DNA of 64,000 bases from Cyanophora paradoxa (taxonomy: Eukaryota > Glaucocystophyceae > Cyanophorales > Cyanophoraceae), in contig QPMI01000412.1 in NCBI GenBank assembly GCA_004431415.1, forward strand, positions 1 to 64,000, given 5' to 3'. The notes under the pieces are model-generated. The model saw only the letters and a list, made by a program, of their open reading frames with translations. It searched no databases and was not told where the DNA came from. A program made the position numbers and the translations under genes. This document shows, in pieces, positions 55,864-64,000 of this stretch (position 1 is the stretch's first letter; every line of letters starts with the position of its first letter).

Positions 55864-56116
55864 TCGCGCCGCGCTTGCGACTGCGCGCCCGCGCTCGCGC
55901 CCGCTGGGCCGCTCGAGCTTTTGGGGTCACACGACCGCGCGCCTGCTCCGCGGCTCAGGAGCGAGCCCGTGCCGCTCTTCTCTACTGACGAGCTCCTCGA
56001 GCGCGAGAGGGGCGGAGATGCGAGGACACCCGACTTGAGCGGCCTGCGAACGAAGCGTGGCCCTCTACCCATCCCTGTGTTTCGGGCCTTTCGGCCAGCC
56101 GCGCCCCGGGCCCGCC
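55864..56116. promoter_or_regulatory. Bidirectional promoter region, copy C
   Basis: 253 bases lie between the divergent ATGs of VPS15 (55863, minus) and the RING gene (56117, plus). It is conserved with 39507-39780, including GGTCACACGACCGC near the VPS15 side and GAGCTCCTCGAGCGCGAG. No TATA box is seen. Confidence 0.6.
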
Positions 56117-58727
56117 ATGCTCGCCGCTGGAAACGGCGCGGTCTTTGTAGCGCCTTTAGCGAGCTGGTCGCAAGGCATCGCGGAGAGAGCCGAAAGCGCG
56201 GATAGCCTTGCGCTGCGTTGGCCTCGGCGGCGCGTCGACGTCGCGGCGTTCTGGGGATTGCGGGATTTAAAGCAGCGTCGCTCTGGGGCGACAGTCTTAT
56301 GGAGCGTGCGGCCGCGGCCGCAGAGAGTCAGCGTGGCCACGCGTTTTGTCTCAGCTGCAGAGAAGCAGCCGCAGACGCGTACGCCTGCAGCCCATCATCA
56401 CGCGGGCGGCGATTCTGTTACGATCCAGCAGGATACCGATCGCGAAAGCGCAATCTCGAGGTGCGGCGATTGCGCGCATGCGCACGCGCCACCGATATCT
56501 TCGATTCTCGCACGCGCCGAGTCGTCATGATCATGCAGACTCTGACGAAGCCTCGAGCAGCTGGACTCCAAAACCTCCTACGCCTCGAGCTCGCCATGAA
56601 GGAGCTCGCCTCGATCGCGACCAAGGTTTGCAGAGGGCTTATAATTAGTTCGAGGAATTCAAATTAAATCGCGCGCAAGAGATTTATTCGCGCGCCAGTG
56701 AACTGCCGTGGCCTGTGCTCGAACTCATCTTTCTGACGCGCAGATCTAGATACGCGCCCACGTGCTTCTCGAGCGGCGGCGGCGGCTGCAGGCCTAGGGG
56801 CCGCGACGGCGTTTCTCGCGGCTTTCGTACACTTCGAGCGGCCTGCCGCCGCGGCGAGCGGCAGCGAAGGTGCCGGCAGCTTCTCTAGATCTTAAGCTTG
56901 CATCTAAAATCCACGTCCGCGCGCGGCTGATTCCAAAGCAGTTGCGGGCCTTGCGGCTGCCCGCGCGCCGGAGCTTCTCGAGCGGGCCGCATCGTCCGCA
57001 GCTGCAATCGCAACTGCCATTCAGCAACCCGCCTTCTACGCTTTTGCACTCGGTGCGCGGAACCCGCGCACCCTCATGATCAAGCACGGCGGGCTTTCCT
57101 TGAATTCAAAGGCTTAAGCTCGGCCTAAGTCGGATTTCGCGCGCAGCTCTCGGTTTTCTGGCGGGATTCTGGGTCGCGAAACGCTTGAGGTGGCCTTGGC
57201 CCTCCATACCCCCCGCCGCTCGCGCACTGGAGGTGAGGGCGATCGAATTTCAAATCGGATCGAAGTTTGTGACAGCTCCGTTTGTCCGCGCAGGAGCTGC
57301 AGAAACTGCGGCACGAGCCGGGGTACACTGGAGAGCTCTGCGCGATCTGCTTCGATCCGGTCTCGCGCCCCTCGGACGGGTACCTCTTCTGCGGGCACAA
57401 GTGCGGTCGTTCCCGCGCATCGTTTTATGGATCAGATTGTGCTTTATTTACTCGGAATCGCACTTGCGCAGCTTCCACAAGAAGTGCCTGGAGCGCCGGC
57501 GGGCGGGAGGCGCGGCGGAGATCTGCCCCGTCTGCGGTCCGTGCGGCGCGCGCGCGCCTTAGACGCGCGAAAAATCGCTCACTATGGTTGCAGAGGGCCT
57601 CTCGGGGGGCGAGGGGCCGTACCTGAGTCTCTCCCTGCGCCGCATTCGGGTGCCCCATCCCCGCCCTTTCGTATCGCCCCCAGGCCTCACGCGGCGGGCG
57701 GGGCGGCCGCGGGCGGGGCGGGCAGGCGCGGTGGCGGGAGGTGGGCCCCGAGTGTGAGGCTGCGTTCCGCGCCGCCGCGAGCCCCGTCCTCTACGACCCC
57801 GAGGTCAGCGCCGGAGGCGGCGGCGGCGGCGCGGGCCCGGGCCTTAGCATTCGGTCCGACATTTGGGCGCGCGCGCAGGCCGACCTGGCGCTCGAGGGCC
57901 GCTCCGGGGCCGGCGCAGAAGCGGAAGGGACCCGGCCTCATCCGCTCTCTCCGGCCCTCCCCTCCGCCGGCGCCGGCACTAGTACTGCCGAGTCGGAGTC
58001 GAAGGCTGCAGCTGCGGCGCCGAGCGCGGCGGACGTCCTTGATCCCCCCGTCGTCGGTTCCCCGCGGCCGGCCACCCCCGCGGCGCCGAAAGCTGCAGCT
58101 GCGCATGCGGGGCTGAAAGCGGCGGACGATCGCCGTGGGCCCGTCGTCGGCTCGAGCTCCCCGCGGCGCGGCCGGCGATATCGCAGCGAGCTGGCGCGAG
58201 ATGCGGCCGCCCCGTCCGCCCCCGCCGCCACGCCTGCTCCGGGTCCCGCCGAGCCGTCGAACTGGGACCTCGTCCGCGGCGAGGCCGGCCAGCGGCTCGC
58301 GAGCCTCAAGCACGCGCCCCTGTCCCTCATCCTCGTGCTCCAGCTCCTCGGCGTCCTCGCGGCGTACTGCGCGCTCGCCGGCGCTGCCTTCGGGGCCCTC
58401 TCTCTCGCCAACGCGCTCCTCTTTGGCTGGCGGTGGCCGGCCCTGGGTCCCGCCACGCTCCTGGCCGTGGTCCAAACTTTGGTGCTCGCCTACGTCCTCA
58501 TGCCGGTCATGGAGCACGCGATTTTGTGGACCAAGGGCGCCTTCGAGCGGCAGCTCGGCTGGTGGGAGCGCACCCTCGGGCCGGCATTCTTTGGGGCCGG
58601 CGTGCGCGAATCCTACGAGCGAAACGGGGGGATCCAGCTCGTCGTAGGCTTCGCGATAACATTAACACTCTTGCTTACTCTTGATTTGATTGTTGCAATG
58701 GTCAGCGTAGTTGCTCTGTTTTCCTAG
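56117..58727 (+). CDS. RING-type E3 ubiquitin ligase-like membrane protein, copy C
   Basis: The start is ATG 56117 (MLAAGNGAVFVAPLASW). Exons give LRLELAMKELASIATK (56580-56625), ASSAAAIATAIQQPAFYAFAL (56990-57050), RING N-half LCAICFDPVSRPSDGYLFCGHKC (57337-57405), RING C-half SFHKKCLERRRAGGAAEICPVC (57472-57537), an exon with WREVGPECEAAFRAAASPVLYD (57735-57800), a Pro/Ala linker longer than in A or B, and membrane helices (LSLILVLQLLGVLAAYCAL, TLLAVVQTLVLAYVLM, then a different hydrophobic C-terminus) to the stop at 58725-58727. Its last 25 residues differ from A and B. It is transcribed divergently from VPS15 copy C. The first exon needs either an intron ending ATGCAG (56527-56538) or a frame change. 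Confidence 0.6.
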
Positions 58728-58780
58728 ACTTTTTGTTAGCTCTGTACGTCTGCGATCGGGCGCTTGGAATTTTCATGAGC

Positions 58781-58916
58781 CGCAATTTTCTTTTTTGTTT
58801 TTGAGAGACTACGTTTACGGTGGGGCGAACCCCCCGTCACGGCGTAGGTAGTGATATTGGGGCGAACCCCCCGTAGGCAGTGATATTAATATTAATGATA
58901 ACAGGATAACAAGCCC
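58781..58916 (-). mobile_element. Short retroposon insertion with 14-bp target-site duplication
   Basis: GAATTTTCATGAGC occurs directly before (58767-58780) and after (58917-58930) this 136-bp unit. On the minus strand the unit contains the TTCG-loop hairpin motif twice (58859-58880 and 58819-58840), each followed by a CACTACC/CACTGCC-type word, and ends CCGTAAACGTAGTCTCTCAAAAACAAAAAA. It is a 5'-truncated or SINE-like relative of the unit ending at 12834. Confidence 0.85.
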
Positions 58917-59036
58917 GAATTTTCATGAGCGAGTTTTCATCATATCATAGTAGTATAATTATTCGATTCATGTCGCCTTTCCGAAGTTCTCTCATGATCA
59001 TGATCATGATCGGATCGGATTTGATTTGATACCGGC

Positions 59037-59640
59037 GACTCTCGTACGACTCGGAGCTGCACTGATCAAGAAGCCTGAAAGCTTCTCAGAGTCCGACGGT
59101 CTTGCGGTGCGAGCGGCCGCCGGGCCCCGCCAGGCTTCATGATCAGCCTTTAGCTAGGCTCGAGCGTCCCCTTAAATGCCCCGGCCGCTTCCCCGCTCGC
59201 TCACTGACTCAGTGAGTCGACGTCACCCGCCCCCGCCCTCTGCGGCAGGCTGATGCACGCGCCCAGCGCCGTCCGCACCGTCCTCCTCGCCGTCACACAC
59301 GGCGTGAGCACAGCACGCCCCCAGCTGCAGCATGCCCCGCTGTCCTTAAGCTTCCCACGCGGCGTCGCCTGCAGGAGATGGACCGCCTGTGCGTGATGCT
59401 GGGGCCCGGGGCGGGCCGGGGAGCGGGGCGCCAGCGTCGCCCTCCCCCTCCTCATCTCCACCCTCAACGATCGCGACCCCCGGGCCCCAGGCCCGCCCCC
59501 TCAGATCTGATCCGATCTGATCTGATCTGAGCCGGTCCGGTGCGGCAGCTGCGGCCGCGGGCGGGGCTTCTTCCGGGCGGCGCAGGGGATGGCGTGCTTC
59601 CTGAGCCCGACCGCCCTCCACGAGTTCCTCCTAGCTATAG
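59037..59640 (+). pseudogene. VPS15 fragment D (part of the HEAT region)
   Basis: The plus strand resembles copy A 42295-42800: ACTCGGAGCT, GCGGTGCGAGCGGC, CGCCCAGCGCCGTCCGCACC, GGAGATGGACCGCCTGTGCG, CATCTCCACCCTCAACGA, GGGGCTTCTTCCGGGCGGCG and CTCCACGAGTTCCTCCT. It keeps the (GATCT)n intron array (59511-59540). It has internal deletions, lacks both ends of the gene and passes into unrelated sequence after 59640. Confidence 0.8.
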
Positions 59641-60198
59641 GCCTCCTATATATGCATCCTCCGGATCCCGGAGTAACAGACGTACACGCCGACAGCGCTG
59701 CCGTCAGGCGCCGGCGGTCCGGATCAACCCGCGAGGCCCGGCGAGGCGCCGGCGCGGATCCGGATTTGGCTGGCGGCGCCCGGCGCGTCTCCGTACTTAC
59801 GTACAGTCCGTAACAGTCCGATACAGTCGCTCAACCGGGGTACGAATTAAAGTGGCATTGACGTCTAGTGTAGCTATAGGGGCACATGATAGCTTTCCGC
59901 GCCTAGCGGCCCAGGAGGCCAGTCGGTAGTCAGCAGTGCGCTCAATTGCAACGGCATAAACCCACGCCTCCGGCCGCCAGCTGTGCGGTGCTGTATGCAC
60001 TGCATCAATGCAGAGCCGTGAGCGCGAACTGATGGTCCGCGTGCGCAGAGAGATGGCAAATGCACAAATAGCTTAGACAGGAGCGCGTGTGGCTGTGCCG
60101 AGTCGCTGTGCCGAGTTGCTGTGCCGTGCCGAGTCGGGGCATCCTGTCAGCGCGGTTAGCGGCGAGGGAGGCCGTGCAGCTCAACCAGCGCTGCAGCC
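59641..60198. other. Spacer, no gene seen
   Basis: The sequence is of mixed composition with a tandem GCTGTGCCGAGT motif at 60090-60135 (three units). I see no supported coding region. Confidence 0.4.
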
Positions 60199-60230
60199 AT
60201 GGCGGTCTCAGCGGCAACAAGAGGAGCTCA

Positions 60231-63200
60231 GCGATGTGGGCTTACCTTCTGCGTCGTGCAGCGGAGAGCGCAGAACCTTTCCTCGCGTGCGCCTGCGCGA
60301 AAGCCAGGCCGCACGTCGTCCGCGACGCCTTCGTCTGATTATTGAAGCGCTTCTGCGCAGCCTTCATCAATGCACCGTACGATCCGCTTCCGGATGGGAG
60401 CGGTTTCCGCTACTCGCTGCTCACGACGAGGCAGTACAAACTGCGGTGAGATCCAAAGCCTCTGTGCATCCGACCGACTTGCGCTTGACGCGCTTGATTG
60501 CAGGCTGGTGGCCCGCGACCCAGAGGCGTGTGCAGCCTGGCAGGGAGCTACGCTGCGGGTCTCCTTGGCTTTCGCAGACACGGGAGAGGTTGTGCTTACA
60601 GCTGCAGGCCGCCCGGACCGCTGTGCGTTCGAACCATCAACATTCACTGAAGCGGACTCTCTGAACTTGCCCTCGCTCGCAGACGGGAAGCGCAGGAAGT
60701 CTCTAACAGGTCGGCTCGAAGGGCCCTCGCACTCGCTCGCTCGCGCCCGTGCCGTCCCATTCGAATCTCGTGCACCGCGCATCGCAGGCGGCGATCGAGC
60801 CGCGGGCGAGCCGGGGGCACCGATGCTGTCGGACCCCAGCGCTCCGCCGCTCCTTGCCTACCACGATTTGATCTCGCAGGACCCGCGGGCGACGGGGCAG
60901 GGCCCACCCCCCTCGCGCGGGCCGATCCCCTGCCGCGAGGCGCGCGCGCCGCCCGCTCCCCAGCCGCCCCGTACCCCTCCACGCCTCCGAGCGCGGCCGT
61001 AGGTCCTGCTCCGCATCGGACCCAACGGCGAAACCATCGGCACGTTCGGCCTGCTCGCCTCTTCGGTGCCCGCCGCCGCCTCCCACGCACGCCGCTCCCA
61101 CGCTCAGCGCCCAGCGCCCAGTTCCGGCACGACCGGCGCTCCTTCGCGCTTCGTATCGCTGTGGACAAGAACACCGGCGGGCCGCCCCGCTTCGTCGACC
61201 TGGAGGAGCGCCTGGTGGTCTCCACGCTGGCCAGGAAGCCACGTGCGCCGCGCAGCTTGCGGGCCGCGTATTGATTGTATCCCTCGGCGCTCATCCGCCG
61301 CGCCCGCCCGCCGCGCCCGCCGCCCGCAGGAGGCCGCAGCGATTCGGTCGCCGCCGCCTCGGAGATCGACGACAGCGCTTCCGCCGCAGGAGAGGAGGAG
61401 GATGAGGATGAGGATGAGGATGAGGATCGTGTGGGCGCGCCCCGCCCGATTCCAGCGCCGCCGCGCCCTCTTCCCCCGCCCGCCCTACGCCTGACTCTCG
61501 CCTCCGGTCGGTCTCTTTGTCCAGGGAGGCCAGCAAGCGTGTGCTCCTCGGCGGCCGGCGGCGGCGGCGGGAAGCGCGGCCGCCGCCCCAGCGTGCAACC
61601 GGTTCACTCCAAGTGCGCATCGCTCGCCTGCGCCCCGGCGCGTCGCCCGCGCTGTTCCGACGGGATGCGCGTGCCCGCAGGCAGGAGCCGGCGCCCCCTC
61701 CGGCCTTCCCGCCGCCCCCGCCGCTGCTCTCGGCCCCCACGTTCGGCCCCGCCTTGTCCTTCGGGGTCGGCGCACCGTACCCCTGGCCCCCCGCTTCCCT
61801 CTACCCCGGTTCCTTCTCCTCTTCCCCCCCCCCCGCACCTCCCCGGCGGCATCTCCGGTCTCGCGGACCTCGCCCATTTCGGCGCCGTACCCCCCTCGCC
61901 GGCGACCTCTCCCTCGTACGCGTCCCCGGGTACGGCGACGATCGGCGTTTCCAGCGGGGGCGTCTCATCTGAGGACGCTTCCCCGAACACAAGCGAAGGG
62001 GTACGCAGGCTCCCCCGGCCGGCCGGCCGGCCGGCCCGCGGCGCTGAGGTACGGCAATTTTGACGCGGGGGGTACACCGCAGGATTTCGAGGGCGCCTTG
62101 GACCGCCTCTGCCTGTGCGCGGCCCCGAAAGTCTCTCCGCCCTGCCGCCCGCCTCACGCGGTCCTCGCCGCAGGGAGGACCGCGCCGCCGCCCCTGACCC
62201 GGACGCCATCATAGATCTCGAGGACTTCGAAAAGGTGCGCTACCCCCCCGCGTCGCCCTTTGCCCCCCCCCCCGCCCCGCCCCCCCCCGCCGCCCCCCCC
62301 CCCCCCCCCCCCCGCCCCCCCGCCCCCGTCGTGACCTCGCGCCAGGCGCCCTACCACGCGACGCGGCCAGGGCGCTTCTCGAAGGCGAGCCGTACCCCCT
62401 ACCCCTCCCCTCCCCCTCTCCTTCCTTCCCTTCACCCCCTCTCCGCTTTTCGCGCGCGGGGCTCGTTCACCCTGACGTTTCGCGTACCCCAGATCTTCCA
62501 TGAGATGGAGCTGCAGCTGGGCAGGATCGTGTACACCTGCGAGCCCGACGATCAAGCCGAGCCCCTGTACCCCTCCCCCTTCCCCGTCGAAGCGTGCCCG
62601 CGCCATCTCACGCCTCGCTTCCGGCGTAGACCCCTCTCTGTACCCAAGCCGGCCCCCGCCTGGATTCCCGTCCCGATCGTCCAGCTGGATCCCTCGCCCC
62701 TATCCGCCGCTGTGCGCCTCTTCCCGTCCCTCTGCCCGCCCGCCCGCCCGCTGGCCGGCCGGCCTCACCCCGTCGCCAGGCCTTCCTGCGCCCGCCTAAT
62801 GCCGAGGCTGACGCCGTGCTCTCCCGGGTACGGTGGACGCCAGCGCGCCGCCCGCCCGCGCCGCCTCACTGCTCCCCTCGGCCCAGCTCCAAGCTGCGTA
62901 CCGCTCTCCGGACGCCCTGAGCACCCCCCACGGCCTCGCCGCCCTCGCCTCGGTGCGCCATCCCCGCCCCGCGCCCCTGTACCCCCCCCTGACCCGAACC
63001 GCGCCGCCCGTGCCGCCCCGCGCCGCCCGGCAGGCCCTCTCCGATCCTTGTCTCCTCGGGACCGAGCTCTTCAACTCCTTCGAGGGCCACTTCCGTGCGC
63101 CCTGTACCCCCCTCCCTCCCTTCCGCCCCCCCACGCGCCGCCCCCGATTGCGACCCGCGCGCCCGTTCGCTCGGCAGGGGTACAGGCGATGCTCTACCGG

Positions 63201-64000
63201 CTGGAGGAGGCGGGGCAGCGCTCCGTCGTGCGGCCCGCCCCGCTCAGCCCGCCCCCGCCGCTCCGCTCCACGCTGGAACGCGCCCCGACCCGACCCGCCC
63301 TGCCGCGGCCGGCGCGCCGCAGGTGGACTCGGTTCTGGAGGGCCACCGGTCGCGCCTGCTCGCCCTGCAGCACTCCGCCGACCCGTGCGGCCCCCGCCCC
63401 CCGCCGAGCCGTGCCGAGCGCAGCCCGGCTCCGCTCCGCTCTGCTCCGGCTATCGATTTCAATCCCGTGTCCTCGCAGGGAGGAGACCGCGCTGGCGGCG
63501 ATGGGTATCATGGAGTTCGTCACGGCCGGTGAGCCGTACCCCCTCGCGGCCGGCAACGCGCGGCGCTGGCCTGACGGGCGGGCGGCGGGGGGTACAGTGA
63601 CGACGTGGATGGGGCCCGTGCCTGCCGACCTGCTCCCCATGCGCCCCGAGCACGCCGCCGAGGCGCGCCCGCGCACGCGTACCCCCTCCCTGCCGGCGGG
63701 CCCTGACCCGCGCGCGTACCCCCAGCTCCTGGACAAGGCGGGCGAGCTCCTGACCGGGCACGAGGACGCGGTACCCCCCTCCCCTTCCCCCTCCTCCCCT
63801 CCCGCCTCCCCACCTCTCCTCACCTGACCGGCGCGCAGGCGGCGCTGGCCTGCTGCGACCTGCTGTACCGGAGGGCGATGCACGCCTTCCAGACGGGGCA
63901 GGACGCGAGGGCCCTCGAGCTCTGCTACGAGGGCTGGGCCCGCGTCATCCGGCACCGCCTGTACCCCTGCCGCGTCGAGGCCCGCCTCGTCCGCAGCTGC
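60231..64000 (+). CDS. Unrecognised multi-exon protein, 3' end outside the window
   Basis: Exons on the plus strand, with uncertain start (ATG 60231 or 60199): NAPYDPLPDGSGFRYSLLTT (60370-60448), LVARDPEACAAWQGATLRVS (60505-60565), AYHDLISQDPR (60857-60890), VLLRIGPNGETIGTFGLL (61002-61055), FRHDRRSFALRIAVDKN (61122-61172), an Asp/Glu run (61385-61427), a basic GGGKRGRRPS segment (about 61566), a Pro-rich part, then short helical exons to the window end: IFHEMELQLGRIVYTCEPDD (62493-62552), LLDKAGELLTGHEDA (63724-63768) and ACCDLLYRRAMHAFQTGQD (63848-63903). Beta-rich modules, then acidic, basic and helical parts, could suit a nuclear regulator, but I recognise no family. Introns are very short and C-rich. 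Confidence 0.45.

Noticed and set aside
54339-55988. 549-codon open frame on the plus strand
   Set aside because: It is antisense to the VPS15 kinase and HEAT coding region; at this GC content stop codons are rare and long shadow frames arise. The minus strand carries the VPS15 motifs.

Overview
The window looks like nuclear DNA of a GC-rich single-celled eukaryote, most likely a microalga. Genes are split by many short GT-AG introns, products are eukaryotic (VPS15, a RING-type membrane protein, a giant LamG and cysteine-rich surface protein, a cyanovirin-N-type lectin), and no bacterial operon layout is seen. I cannot name the lineage from sequence alone.

Layout. 1-5763 is an AT-rich block holding decayed capsid and packaging genes of a Polinton-like virus or virophage-type element, followed by iteron-like arrays, direct repeats and a perfect 28-bp inverted repeat at the junction with GC-rich DNA. 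5764-9506 is gene-poor and repetitive. 9507-11484 (minus) is a multi-exon CVNH lectin gene. 11500-17460 is a mobile-element region: a foldback MITE, a mariner-type MITE with TA duplication, a CAAGCGCTTG-rich foldback, and a retroposon-like unit with a terminal hairpin plus A-tail and a C2H2/proline-rich reading frame. About 17.77-34.83 kb (plus) appears to be one giant gene of several dozen exons: LamG-like domains, a long ectodomain, about two dozen ephrin-receptor-like cysteine modules, a transmembrane helix and a cytoplasmic tail. 35.4-36.2 kb holds a small unrecognised minus-strand gene piece.

36.6-59.6 kb is a segmental duplication of a head-to-head pair: a RING/transmembrane gene and VPS15 (PIK3R4). 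Copy A (RING minus, VPS15 plus) has a frameshifted VPS15 that stops before the WD40 propeller. Copy B has the RING gene and the shared promoter but no VPS15. Copy C, inverted relative to A, has VPS15 from the N-terminal Gly-2 to the final WD40 strand, plus the RING gene. A fourth piece, D, is a VPS15 HEAT fragment. 60.2-64 kb is an unrecognised multi-exon plus-strand gene that runs off the window.

How the parts fit. VPS15 is the regulatory subunit of the class III PI3-kinase (VPS34) complex. The RING protein is probably a membrane E3 ubiquitin ligase; its shared promoter region suggests co-expression, but no functional link is shown. Many one-base differences between paralogous copies fall in G/C homopolymers, so sequencing or assembly error must be considered before any GC-rich copy is called dead. 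All coordinates of multi-exon genes are outer bounds.
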